This document shows, piece by piece, positions 16,678-25,104 of a stretch of 64,000 nucleotides of DNA. A program made the translations under genes and the position numbers. Position 1 is the first letter of the stretch; each line of letters starts with the position of its first letter. Source of the DNA: Azoarcus sp. (lineage in GTDB: Bacteria; Pseudomonadota; Gammaproteobacteria; Burkholderiales; Rhodocyclaceae); assembly GCA_020725025.1 (NCBI GenBank), contig DYFV01000010.1, forward strand, positions 37,659 to 101,658, written 5' to 3'. The notes beneath the pieces are model-generated. The model was not told the origin of the DNA and searched no databases. It saw only the letters and a program-made list of their open reading frames with translations.

Positions 16678-18391
16678 GCTCGTCCTGGTCCTGGGTGACG
16701 CGCAGCACCTCGGCCAGGGAGGTCACGCCGGTGGCCACCTTGCGCAGGCCGTCCTCGTGCAGGGTGCGCATCCCGCTGCGGCGGGCCACCGCGTGCAGCG
16801 CGCCGGCGTCGGCGCCGGCGAGGATGGCCTGGTGGGCCGTCTCGTCCATCACGAAGAGCTCGTGGATGGAGGTCCGGCCGAGGTAGCCGGTGTCCTTGCA
16901 CCGGGGGCAGCCGCGCGGGGCGAAGACGGTTCCCGGGGTGTCTGCCAGGATGCGGGCGAGTCCGGTGCGAGCCAGGGTCGCCGCCGGCAGCCCGGCGGGC
17001 TCCCGGCAATGGGGGCAGAGCCGGCGCACCAGCCGCTGGGAGAGCACGCCGTTCACGGTGGAGGTGACGAGATAGCGCTCGACCCCCATGTCTTCCAGCC
17101 GGATCACCGCGCCGGCGGCGGTGTTGGTGTGCAGGGTCGACAGCACGAGGTGGCCGGTGAGCGCCGACTGTACCGCGATCTGGGCCGTCTCCGAGTCGCG
17201 CATCTCGCCGATCATGATGATGTCCGGGTCCTGGCGAAGGATGGAGCGCAGCGCCCGGGCGAAGGTGAGCCCGATCTGCGGCTGCACCTGCACCTGGTTC
17301 ACCCCGGCGAGCTGGTACTCCACCGGATCCTCCACGGTGAGGATCTTGAGCGCCGCCGCGTCGAGCCGGGCGAGGGCGGCGTAGAGGGTGGTGGTCTTGC
17401 CGCTGCCGGTGGGGCCGGTGACCAGCAGGATCCCGTGGGGCCGAGCCAGGAGCTCGCGAAAGCGCGCCAGGGTGTCCTCGGCGAACCCCATGTCTTCCAG
17501 CCCGAGCCGGATGCTGGCGCGGTCGAGCACCCGCAGGACGACGCTCTCGCCGTGCACCGTGGGCAGGGTCGACACGCGCAGGTCCAGCTCGTGCCCCTTG
17601 ACCCGGGTCATGATGCGCCCGTCCTGGGGCAGGCGCCGCTCGGCGATGTCCAGCTGGGCCAGCAGCTTGATGCGCGAGGTCACCGCGGCGCCCAGGGCGG
17701 TCGCCACCGACTCGGCCTCCTGCAGCACGCCGTCCACCCGGTAGCGCAGGTGCAGGGCGTCGGCGAAGGGCTCGATGTGGATGTCCGAGGCGCGCAGGTC
17801 CACCACCCGCGCGACGAGCTGGTTCACGAAGCGGATCACCGGCGCCTCGCTGGCGAGGTCGCGCAGGTGCTCGATGAACTCGTCGCCGCCCGCCCCCTCG
17901 CCGAGCTCCACCCGCCCGTCGTCGGACTCGGCCTCGACCTCCGGCGCGGCCTGCAAGCGCGCGAGCGCCGCCTGGATCTCGGACTCCAGGCCCAGCCGCG
18001 GCCGGATCTCCAGCCCGGCCGCGAGACGCAGGGCCTTGGCGAGGAAGGCGTCCTGCGGCGTGGCCATCGCCACCTCGAGGGCGCCGTCCTCGCGGCGCAG
18101 CGGCAGCAGGCCATGATGGCGCAGGTACTCGGTCGTCACGCCGCTCAGCGTCGGCGGTGTGTCGGGGTAGCTCTCGGCGGTCACCAGGGGCACGTCGAGC
18201 TGATCCGAGAGGGCGCGCGCCACGTCGAGCTCGGCGACGAGCCCCAGGCGCACCAGCACTCGGCCCAGCAGGTCGCCCATCTCCTGCTGCGCGGCGAGCG
18301 CCCGCTCCAGGTCGCGGGGTGCGAGCCGGTCCGCGCGGACCAGGCGTTCGCCCAGCGGCAGGGCTTCGTCCGTCGAGCTCGCCACGGTCAT
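16670..18391 (-). CDS. gspE: Type II secretion assembly ATPase E
   Basis: Protein of 573 residues. An N-terminal MshEN/N1E-like domain (about 1-140) precedes the ATPase core: Walker A GPTGSGKTTTLYAAL, Asp box TVEDPVEYQL, Walker B RQDPDIIMIGEMRD, and His box TGHLVLSTLHTN. The zinc-binding tetracysteine is intact (CPHC ... CPRC). I chose the ATG at 18391 (MTVASSTDEALPLGERL) over the longer ORF start. It is the first gene of the operon E-F-H-L-M-D-I-J-K-C and powers pseudopilus growth. Confidence 0.93.
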   Translation of the reverse strand: MTVASSTDEALPLGERLVRADRLAPRDLERALAAQQEMGDLLGRVLVRLGLVAELDVARALSDQLDVPLVTAESYPDTPPTLSGVTTEYLRHHGLLPLRREDGALEVAMATPQDAFLAKALRLAAGLEIRPRLGLESEIQAALARLQAAPEVEAESDDGRVELGEGAGGDEFIEHLRDLASEAPVIRFVNQLVARVVDLRASDIHIEPFADALHLRYRVDGVLQEAESVATALGAAVTSRIKLLAQLDIAERRLPQDGRIMTRVKGHELDLRVSTLPTVHGESVVLRVLDRASIRLGLEDMGFAEDTLARFRELLARPHGILLVTGPTGSGKTTTLYAALARLDAAALKILTVEDPVEYQLAGVNQVQVQPQIGLTFARALRSILRQDPDIIMIGEMRDSETAQIAVQSALTGHLVLSTLHTNTAAGAVIRLEDMGVERYLVTSTVNGVLSQRLVRRLCPHCREPAGLPAATLARTGLARILADTPGTVFAPRGCPRCKDTGYLGRTSIHELFVMDETAHQAILAGADAGALHAVARRSGMRTLHEDGLRKVATGVTSLAEVLRVTQDQDEHG

Positions 18392-18482
18392 CTGCGCGTC
18401 CCTCCCTCGCGGGACGCCACGACGCGTCACGGCGACGGCCGTCCCGTTCGATTATGGCAGGCGAACACGGGTGTCGCCGGTG

Positions 18483-18498
18483 TGTAACCGGGGTTACA
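18483..18498. promoter_or_regulatory. Perfect 16-bp inverted repeat between gspE and the DUF779 gene
   Basis: TGTAACC-GG-GGTTACA has seven-base perfect arms around a two-base centre. It lies 92 bp before gspE and 107 bp before the divergent DUF779 gene, so it is a candidate operator for either promoter. No matching regulator is identified in the window. The palindrome is seen. The function is inference. Confidence 0.5.
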
Positions 18499-18604
18499 GA
18501 CGGTCAGGCTTGCCCTCGCCAAGATCTGCGGCGTCGACTGCCGACCGCCGCGTTGTCCGATATCCGGCTTGCGGTCGTTTCGGCCCAGGTGAAGGAGAGG
18601 AGAC

Positions 18605-18943
18605 ATGGTCGAGCGCGTAGTGGCCACCAAAGGCGCCCTGGCATTGCTGGCCCGGCTTCGCGAGAAGCACGGGCCGCTGGTGTTGCATCAGTCGGAAGGC
18701 TGGCGCGAAGGCGCCTCGCCCGCGTGCGTGCCGCGGGCGCGCTTCACTGCCGGCATCTCGGATCGGCTGCTGGGCGAGATCGGCGACTGCCCGATCTACG
18801 TGAGCAGGAGTCACGAGGCGTACTGGCGCTACGCCCAGCTCATCATCGACGCGGCCGAGGACGGCGGCGAAGCGGCGGGCGGCATCTTCCGGGCCCGCTC
18901 GCGGCGCTTCGACACCGAGGAATGGGCGACGCTGGGGGGGTAG
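18605..18943 (+). CDS. DUF779-family protein with altered cysteine motif
   Basis: Protein of 112 residues recognisable as DUF779 by VERVVATKGALALLARLREKHGP, LLGEIGDCPIYVSRSHEAYWRYAQLIID and the overall length. Relatives normally carry a double-cysteine motif after HQS (HQSGGCCDG...PMCYP, from memory). Here it reads HQSEGWREGASPACVP, so the CC pair is replaced by WR and only the third cysteine remains. A clear ribosome site (AAGGAGAGGAG) precedes the ATG. Relatives often sit beside aldehyde dehydrogenase genes, but none is here. Function is unknown, and the changed motif may mean a changed or lost metal/redox role. Confidence 0.8.
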   Translation: MVERVVATKGALALLARLREKHGPLVLHQSEGWREGASPACVPRARFTAGISDRLLGEIGDCPIYVSRSHEAYWRYAQLIIDAAEDGGEAAGGIFRARSRRFDTEEWATLGG

Positions 18944-19059
18944 CGCTGCACTGGCCTCCTCGCCTGTCCTGTGCCGGCGGGACCTGAAAGGGATCCTCCG
19001 CCCGGTTCGCGATTGCCTATGCCGGATGCCTTGGCTAGACTCCGTCCCATTCCAACGAC

Positions 19060-19995
19060 ATGGCGACGGACATGCAGCTTGGGCAGGCCCTCATCGAGAA
19101 CGTGGAGAAGGTCATCATCGGCAAGCGGCCGGTGATCGAGCTGGCGGTGGTGGCGCTGCTGTGCCGCGGCCATCTGCTGCTGGAGGACGTGCCGGGAACC
19201 GGCAAGACCATGCTCGCGCGGGCGCTGGCCCGCTCGCTCGCGCTGGAGTCGCGGCGCCTGCAATGCACGCCCGATCTGCTGCCCTCCGATGTGACCGGGG
19301 TGCCGGTGTTCAACCAGAAGACGGCGGAGTTCGAGTTCCGTCCGGGACCGGTGTTCACCAACGTGCTGCTGGCCGACGAGATCAACCGTGCCACCCCGCG
19401 GGCCCAGTCGGCACTGCTCGAATGCATGGAGGAGTTCCACGTCAGCGTGGACGGGCGCACCTACGAGCTTCCCGCGGTGTTCATGGTGCTGGCCACCCAG
19501 AACCCGATCGAGATGGCCGGGACCTACGTGCTCCCCGAGGCTCAGCTCGACCGCTTCTTCATGCGGCTTTCCGTCGGCTATCCGAGCCCGGAGGAGGAGG
19601 TGCGCATCCTCCAGGCGCAATCGGCGGGCCATCCGATCGAGCGGCTCGCGCCGGTGCTCACCGAGTCCGAATTCCTCGCCGCGCGCGACGCGGTGCGCGC
19701 CGTCCACGTCGAGCCCGCCGTGGCCGACTACGCCGCCCGCATCGTCGCGGCGACCCGCGAGCATCCCGATCTTCGCCTCGGCGCGAGCCCGCGCGGCACC
19801 CTGGCCCTGTACCGGGCGGCCCAGGGGCTCGCCTGGCTGCGGGGGCGCGACTTCGTGTCGCCCGATCTGGTCAAGGCGGCGGTGGCGCCGGTGCTCGCGC
19901 ACCGCCTCATCCTCAAGCCCCAGGCCGCCGCCGCCGGGCGCGGCGCGAACCAGGTGCTCGCCGACGTGATGGGCCGGGTGCCGGTACCGGTGTGA
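19060..19995 (+). CDS. MoxR-family AAA+ ATPase
   Basis: Protein of 311 residues. Walker A is in LLEDVPGTGKTMLARALA and Walker B in VLLADEINRATPRAQSALLECM, with sensor 1 in VLATQNPIEMAGTYVLPEAQLDRF, all diagnostic of MoxR ATPases. The start is either ATG 19060 or the in-frame ATG four codons later; neither has a strong ribosome site. It opens a three-gene operon with DUF58 and a TgpA-like membrane protein, the usual MoxR module thought to assist maturation or envelope stress responses. Confidence 0.92.
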   Translation: MATDMQLGQALIENVEKVIIGKRPVIELAVVALLCRGHLLLEDVPGTGKTMLARALARSLALESRRLQCTPDLLPSDVTGVPVFNQKTAEFEFRPGPVFTNVLLADEINRATPRAQSALLECMEEFHVSVDGRTYELPAVFMVLATQNPIEMAGTYVLPEAQLDRFFMRLSVGYPSPEEEVRILQAQSAGHPIERLAPVLTESEFLAARDAVRAVHVEPAVADYAARIVAATREHPDLRLGASPRGTLALYRAAQGLAWLRGRDFVSPDLVKAAVAPVLAHRLILKPQAAAAGRGANQVLADVMGRVPVPV

Positions 19996-20005
19996 GCGTG
20001 CTCCG

Positions 20006-21322
20006 GTGAATCCGCCGCCCGCCACCGCCACCCTGCCCGCGCCGACGGGCGAGGGCGTGGGCACGACCGCCTGGGTGCAGCGCCATGTGCGCCCGCTGGT
20101 GTTGGCCGCCCTGACCCTCACGGCCTACTTTGCGGCGATGAACCGCCATCAGCCGCTGCTGTGGGCCGTCGCGGCCTTGCTGCTCGCGACGCTCGTGGTC
20201 GGGCTCGCCTGGCCGCACTGGCTCGTGCGGCGCCTGTCGGTCGAGCGCAGCGGTCCGCTGCGGGCCCAGGAAGGCGAGACCATCCGGCTCACCGTGCGGG
20301 TGCGCAATCACGGGGTGCTGCCGCGCGCGATGATCGAGCTGGTCGATCGCCTGCCGTTCGTCGGCGCCGCCCGCGGGGAGGTCACGCCCTCCGTGGTGCT
20401 GGGTCAGGTCGCCTGGGTGCCGGCCGGGGCGGAGCGGGTGGTGCCGGTGGACGTGGCGGCCGAGAAGCGCGGGCTTTACCGGCTGGGGCCGGTGGGCCTC
20501 GCCTCGCGCTTTCCACTGGGGCTCGCCGAAGCGCGTCACGTGCGCGACACGGCTGCGGACACCCTCACCATCTATCCGGAGGTGTTTCCGATCGCGGCGC
20601 TTCCGTTGCGCGGTGCGCCCGCGCTCCTGCATCGCGGCAGCCTGCGGCTCACCGACGGAGCGGGCAGCAGCGAGTTCATCGGACTGCGCGAGTACCGCCC
20701 GGGCGACAGCCCGCGGCACATCCACTGGCCGAGCAGCGCGCGCAGCAACGAGCTGATGGTGCGCGAGCTCGAGCCGCAGGCGGCTGCCGCGCTCTGTCTC
20801 GTCCTCGACCAGCATCCCCTCGCCAACCTCGGACGCGGCCGCGAGTCGAGCTTCGAGGTGGCGGTGCGCATCGCCGCCTCGATGGCACGCTTCGCCCTCC
20901 TGAACGGCATGCCGGTGCGCCTGGTGGGGCGGGGCCGCGAGCCGCTGGAGATTCCGGCGGGCGGCGGCGACGCGCATTTCCAGCGCATCCTCGACGCGCT
21001 GGCCGTGGTCGCCGCGGACGGCTCCCGGCCTTACACCGAAGCTCTGGAGGAGGTCGCGCGCTCGGTGACGCGGGGCGAGACGGTGGTGAGCTTCCACAAC
21101 GAGCTCGTGGCGCCGGGGCGAGCACCCGTGGCGCTCGGCGCGCTGGCGCTGCTCGCCGCGCGGGGCGCGCACCTCCTCGCGGTGCGCTTCGATCCCGACT
21201 CCTTCGCCGGGACGGCGGCGCGCACCGGTGGCGACCCCATCACGGCGGGGCTGCGCGAGCTCGGCGCCGAGGTGGTCACGGTGCGCCGCGGCGACGATCT
21301 CGCAGCCCTGTTCAACCCATGA
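20006..21322 (+). CDS. DUF58 (VWA-like) membrane-anchored protein
   Basis: Protein of 438 residues with a GTG start 10 bp after the MoxR gene. Two membrane helices lie near the N terminus (about residues 30-70). An immunoglobulin-like stretch follows (LRAQEGETIRLTVRVRNHGVLPR), then the DUF58 signature GLREYRPGDSPRHIHWPSSARSNELMVRELE and a VWA-like fold (ALCLVLDQHPL). DUF58 proteins partner MoxR ATPases. The stop overlaps the next ATG as ATGA. Confidence 0.9.
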   Translation: MNPPPATATLPAPTGEGVGTTAWVQRHVRPLVLAALTLTAYFAAMNRHQPLLWAVAALLLATLVVGLAWPHWLVRRLSVERSGPLRAQEGETIRLTVRVRNHGVLPRAMIELVDRLPFVGAARGEVTPSVVLGQVAWVPAGAERVVPVDVAAEKRGLYRLGPVGLASRFPLGLAEARHVRDTAADTLTIYPEVFPIAALPLRGAPALLHRGSLRLTDGAGSSEFIGLREYRPGDSPRHIHWPSSARSNELMVRELEPQAAAALCLVLDQHPLANLGRGRESSFEVAVRIAASMARFALLNGMPVRLVGRGREPLEIPAGGGDAHFQRILDALAVVAADGSRPYTEALEEVARSVTRGETVVSFHNELVAPGRAPVALGALALLAARGAHLLAVRFDPDSFAGTAARTGGDPITAGLRELGAEVVTVRRGDDLAALFNP

Positions 21323-22701
21323 AAGTGCAGGTCCCGCTCGCCCACGGCCCGGCCTACCTGGGGCTCTTCGCCTGCCTGATGCTGGGGGTGCTCGCCAACG
21401 CCTTTCTCGACATCGAGTACGGCAGCTTCGGCCTGGAGGCGGGATTCTGGGCCGTCGCCTTCGGCCTCACCCTGCACCTCGGCTGGCGCCAGCAGGGGGA
21501 GGCGAGCGACGCGGGGCGGTCGTGGCAGCGGCGCGTCCTGGTCCTGATGCTGGTGCTCTTCTTCCTCGTCTTCCTGCCGACGTGGGGGATGCCGCGGGCG
21601 GGCATCTACCTGCTGTGCGGTCTGCAGGCGGCGCAGAACTGCGTCACCACCACGCGCCGGCAGTTCCAGTACGGGCTGGTCGTCTCGGTGGTGCTGGTGC
21701 TGTTCGCCTCGTCCCACGGGCGGGCCGACTGGACGCTGCTCTTCTACGTGCTGCCCTACGTGGTGGCGGTGGTGGTGACGCTGGTGGCGGAGCAGGTCGG
21801 CTACCGCAGCCGCCAGATCGAGGCCGAAAGCCTCGCCATGGCGCGCGTGCCCGGCCAGGGACTCGCCGTGCTGGCGGCCTCCCTGGTCATCCTGAGCCTT
21901 GCCGGACTCCTCTACGCGGTGACACCGCAGGCGAGCTGGTCGTCCCTGTCGTGGCGCCACGGCCTGCCCGGCGGCGTGACGGTGGGCCCGGGAGAGGCGG
22001 CGTCCGTCGAGCCGGGAGGCGCGGGCGCAGGCGGCGGCGCGGGAGGTGCCGCGGAAGGTGGGGCCGGGGGCGCCCGGCGTTCCGACTGGCCGACCCCGGC
22101 CGAGATGCGCGAGGCCGCGCGACGACCCGGCATGCCGGGCTGGCAGGCGGCGACCATCGAGGCGATGGCCGACGGGCTGGAGTGGCTGGAGCAGGCGACC
22201 GCCCCCATGCGCGAGAAGCTGCGCGACCTGCTGGACGCCCTGCGGCAGTGGCTCGACGCGCACCGCGCCGAGCTCGCGATGGCGGCCCTGGCGCTCCTGA
22301 TCCTCGCGCTGCTCGCCGCCGCCGCCTTCCTGTTGCGCGAGACGCGGCCGATCGCCTGGGCCCGTACCCGCGCCGACTACGTCCTCGTGGCCCTGCTCGG
22401 CCTGCACGGCGAGGGCCACGCCGCGGTCCGCCGCATTCATGCCGCGAGCGAGCGCTTCTTCGATTTCCTCGGCGAAGGGCGCCCGGCCGCGATGGACCTG
22501 AGTACTTATCTGCACCGCCTCGACGGGCGCTTCCATGGAGCGCACGAGGACCTGGTGCAACTCGTCGGCATCGTCGAACGGGTCCGCTATGGCGGGGCGC
22601 TGCCCGATCCGGAGGAGGTCGCGACGATGCGGGCGAGCTACCGCCGCCTGTTCCGGCGGCTCCGGGACCAGGGGCTCACTTCAACAGCCGCCGCCGCGTG
22701 A
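21319..22701 (+). CDS. TgpA-like membrane protein lacking the transglutaminase core
   Basis: Protein of 460 residues. Residues about 1-205 are a six-helix N-terminal region like the DUF3488/TgpA N domain (FLDIEYGSFGLEAGFWAVAF; FLPTWGMPRAGIYLLCGLQA). A Gly/Ala-rich linker (about 225-255), a short helical segment, one membrane helix (about 315-335) and a C-terminal DUF4129-like domain (ADYVLVALLGLHGEGH...MRASYRRLFRRLRDQG) follow. The cysteine protease-like transglutaminase domain that normally separates these parts is absent, and the protein is about 200 residues short of usual. The reading frame is open throughout. Its place in the MoxR-DUF58 operon supports the family call. Confidence 0.75.
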   Translation: MKVQVPLAHGPAYLGLFACLMLGVLANAFLDIEYGSFGLEAGFWAVAFGLTLHLGWRQQGEASDAGRSWQRRVLVLMLVLFFLVFLPTWGMPRAGIYLLCGLQAAQNCVTTTRRQFQYGLVVSVVLVLFASSHGRADWTLLFYVLPYVVAVVVTLVAEQVGYRSRQIEAESLAMARVPGQGLAVLAASLVILSLAGLLYAVTPQASWSSLSWRHGLPGGVTVGPGEAASVEPGGAGAGGGAGGAAEGGAGGARRSDWPTPAEMREAARRPGMPGWQAATIEAMADGLEWLEQATAPMREKLRDLLDALRQWLDAHRAELAMAALALLILALLAAAAFLLRETRPIAWARTRADYVLVALLGLHGEGHAAVRRIHAASERFFDFLGEGRPAAMDLSTYLHRLDGRFHGAHEDLVQLVGIVERVRYGGALPDPEEVATMRASYRRLFRRLRDQGLTSTAAAA

Positions 22702-23473
22702 GGGCGAGCGCCACCCAGAACGCGACCACCCCGTAGGCCGCCAGCACGGCCACGTGCAGCGCGATCGCCTGCGGCACCGCGCCCATCAGGAGCGGGCGGG
22801 CGAGCGCCACCGCGTGGGTGAGCGGCAGCAGGTCCGTCACCGCGCGCAGCGCGGGGGGCAACTGCTCGACCGGGAAGAATACCCCCGACACCAGGGTCAT
22901 CGGCGTGACGAAGAGGGTGAAGTAGTACATGAAGAAGTCGTAGCTCGGGGCGAGGGCGGTCATGACCAGCCCGAGGGCGGCGAAGACGAGGCCGATGAGG
23001 AAGACGAGCGGCAGCAGCCACAGGGCGTAGCGTGTCTCCACCAGGCCGAAGAGCACCACCACCAGCAGGATCGCCGCGCCCGACAGCAGCGCCTTGGAGG
23101 CGGCCCACACCAGCTCGGCCAGGACCACGTCGTCGAGGTCGATGGGGGCGTTCATGATCGCCTCCCAGGTCTTCTGCACGTGCATGCGCGAGAAGCCCGA
23201 GTAGAGCACCTCGAAGGACGCGCTGTTCATGGTCGAGTAGCACACCATGCCGGCGGCCAGGAAGCTGATGTAGGGCACGCCCGCCACCTCGCCCACCAGC
23301 ATGCCGATGCCGAAGCCCAGGCCGAAGAGATAGATCACCGGGTCGGCCAGGTTGCCGAGCACCGAGGGCAGGGCGAGTTTGCGCCACACCAGGAAGTTGC
23401 GCTGCCACACCGGCACGAAACGCAGCGAGAAGCGCGGGGCGCGCCAGGGTGAGCCGGCGATCGAGCGCTCCAT
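22676..23473 (-). CDS. ABC-2 type transporter permease (NodJ-like)
   Basis: Protein of 265 residues with six predicted membrane helices and the ABC-2 signature region (YFTLFVTPMTLVSGVFFPVEQLP). FLAAGMVCYSTMNSASFEVLYSGFSRM is typical of NodJ-type permeases. It follows the ATPase gene by 3 bp, so the two form one exporter. The 3' end overlaps the convergent TgpA-like gene by 26 bp. The substrate is unknown; nodulation is not implied, since such pairs are widespread in beta- and gammaproteobacteria. Confidence 0.88.
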   Translation of the reverse strand: MERSIAGSPWRAPRFSLRFVPVWQRNFLVWRKLALPSVLGNLADPVIYLFGLGFGIGMLVGEVAGVPYISFLAAGMVCYSTMNSASFEVLYSGFSRMHVQKTWEAIMNAPIDLDDVVLAELVWAASKALLSGAAILLVVVLFGLVETRYALWLLPLVFLIGLVFAALGLVMTALAPSYDFFMYYFTLFVTPMTLVSGVFFPVEQLPPALRAVTDLLPLTHAVALARPLLMGAVPQAIALHVAVLAAYGVVAFWVALALTRRRLLK

Positions 23474-23476
23474 GCC

Positions 23477-24445
23477 TCAGTCCCTCAGCTCGCGCCCGGT
23501 GAGCTTGAGGAACACGTCCTCCAGGTTGGCCGGGCGATGCAGGTAGCGCAGGTCGGGCTGCCCGGCCAGGTGGGCGATGAGGGGGGCGGCGTCGTCCACG
23601 TAGCAGAAGGCGGTCTCGCCGCTCACCTCGAAGCGGCGGGCAAGTCCCGCGGCGTGAGCGGCGGCCCAGGCGGCGGCGCCACCGCCGTTCCATTCACCGA
23701 AGACCTCCACCACCTGCGGCTCGATGTGGGCGGCGATGACCTCGCGGGGGCTGCCCTGGGTGAGGATGCGCCCGGCGTCCAGGATGGCCAGCCGATCGGC
23801 GAGGCGCTCGGCCTCGTCCATGAAGTGGGTGGTGAGAAGCACCGTGGTGCCGCTGCGGATCAGTTGCTTGAGCCGGTCCCAGATGAGGTGGCGGGCCTGG
23901 GGGTCGAGGCCGGTGGTGGGCTCGTCCAGCACCAGCAGCTCGGGGTCGTTCACCAGCGCGCGGGCGAGGGTGAGGCGGCGCTTCATGCCCCCCGAGAGCG
24001 ACTGGATGCGCGCGTCGCGCTTGCCCTCCAGGCCGGCGAAGGCCAGCAGCCGCGGGATGCGCTCGGCGATGACCGCCTCCGGGATGCCGAAGTAGCGGCC
24101 GTAGACCACCAGGTTCTCGGCGCAGGTGAAGTCCGGATCCAGGCTGTCCTGCTGGGGGACGATCCCGACCCGCATGCGCGCCTCGCGCGCACGGGCGGGC
24201 ACCGGCAGGCCGCACAGGCCGAGCTCGCCGGCCGAGGGGGCGGACAGCCCCAGCGCGCAGCGCAAGGTCGTGGTCTTGCCCGCGCCGTTGGGGCCCAGCA
24301 GGGTGAAGCATTCGCCGGCGGCGAGGGTGAGGTCGATGCCCGCCACCACCTCGTTGTCGCCATAGCGCTTCCTCAGCCCGCGCACGGTGAGCGGGGAGGG
24401 GCGCAGCCCCTCCGCAGCCCGGCGTTCAGCGGCGGCGCTCAGCAT
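23477..24445 (-). CDS. ABC transporter ATP-binding protein (NodI-like)
   Basis: Protein of 322 residues. Walker A LLGPNGAGKTTTLRCALG, Q-loop VPQQDSLDPDFT, signature LSGGMKRRLTLARAL, Walker B LLVLDEPTTGLDP and the H-loop LLTTHFMDEAERL are all present. The C-terminal extension after residue 230 resembles NodI-type ATPases. The gene follows the GST gene by 4 bp. Together with the permease it should export an unknown compound. Confidence 0.92.
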   Translation of the reverse strand: MLSAAAERRAAEGLRPSPLTVRGLRKRYGDNEVVAGIDLTLAAGECFTLLGPNGAGKTTTLRCALGLSAPSAGELGLCGLPVPARAREARMRVGIVPQQDSLDPDFTCAENLVVYGRYFGIPEAVIAERIPRLLAFAGLEGKRDARIQSLSGGMKRRLTLARALVNDPELLVLDEPTTGLDPQARHLIWDRLKQLIRSGTTVLLTTHFMDEAERLADRLAILDAGRILTQGSPREVIAAHIEPQVVEVFGEWNGGGAAAWAAAHAAGLARRFEVSGETAFCYVDDAAPLIAHLAGQPDLRYLHRPANLEDVFLKLTGRELRD

Positions 24446-24449
24446 GGGC

Positions 24450-25061
24450 TCAGCCCATCGGCGGGACCGTGCTCGCGAAGCTCTCGCGCGCGAAGAGCCG
24501 CTCGGCGAGCTGCGCGAGGGACGGGTAGCGGGTACGCCAGCCGTGGTCGGGGAAGCGCAGGTCGAGATAGGCGAGGGCGACGCCCACCGCGATGTCGCCG
24601 AGGGTGAGGCTGTCGCCGTGCATCCAGGTGCGGCCGGTGGCGCGCCGCTCCAGCTCGGCCAGGCCGCGGTCGATCTTCTCCTTCTGGCGCCCGATCTCGC
24701 GGTCGCTGCGCTCGCCGTCGGGGCGGCGCGATTCGAGCAACGCGGCGACCGCCGCGTCGGTGACGCCGTCGGCCAGCGCCTCGACCTGGCGTACCCGCAC
24801 GCGCTCCAGGGGGTCGCCCGGCAGCATGTGCGGCGCGACGTTGAGCGCCTCGAGGTAGCCCGCCACCACCGGCGAGTCGAAGAAGACTTCGCCGCCTTCG
24901 GTGACGAGGGCGGGGACCTTGCCGAGGGGGTTCACCTCGGGCACGCGGGTGTTCACCTCCCATGGCGAGTCCACCACGAGCTCGAAGGGCAGGGCCTTCT
25001 CGGCGAGCAGGATGCGGATCTTGCGGGCGTAAGGGCTGGTGAGCGAGGCGAAGAGCTTCAT
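24450..25061 (-). CDS. Glutathione S-transferase family protein
   Basis: Protein of 203 residues. The thioredoxin-like N domain (MKLFASLTSPYARKIRILLAEK, then VNPLGKVPALV with the cis-Pro, and the glutathione-contacting FFDSPVVAGYLE) is followed by the helical C domain (GDSLTLGDIAVGVALAYLD). The serine in TSPYARK is the probable thiol-activating residue. The context in an operon with an ABC exporter and a small ferredoxin suggests detoxification, but the substrate is unknown. Confidence 0.9.
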   Translation of the reverse strand: MKLFASLTSPYARKIRILLAEKALPFELVVDSPWEVNTRVPEVNPLGKVPALVTEGGEVFFDSPVVAGYLEALNVAPHMLPGDPLERVRVRQVEALADGVTDAAVAALLESRRPDGERSDREIGRQKEKIDRGLAELERRATGRTWMHGDSLTLGDIAVGVALAYLDLRFPDHGWRTRYPSLAQLAERLFARESFASTVPPMG

Positions 25062-25104
25062 TGCGTCTCCTTGTCCTGGATATGGCCGGGTTGCGGGCGC
25101 CGCG

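Noticed and set aside
22676-24445. Nodulation factor export by the NodI/NodJ-like pair
   Set aside because: Such ABC-2 pairs are widespread in non-nodulating proteobacteria and no nod genes are nearby.
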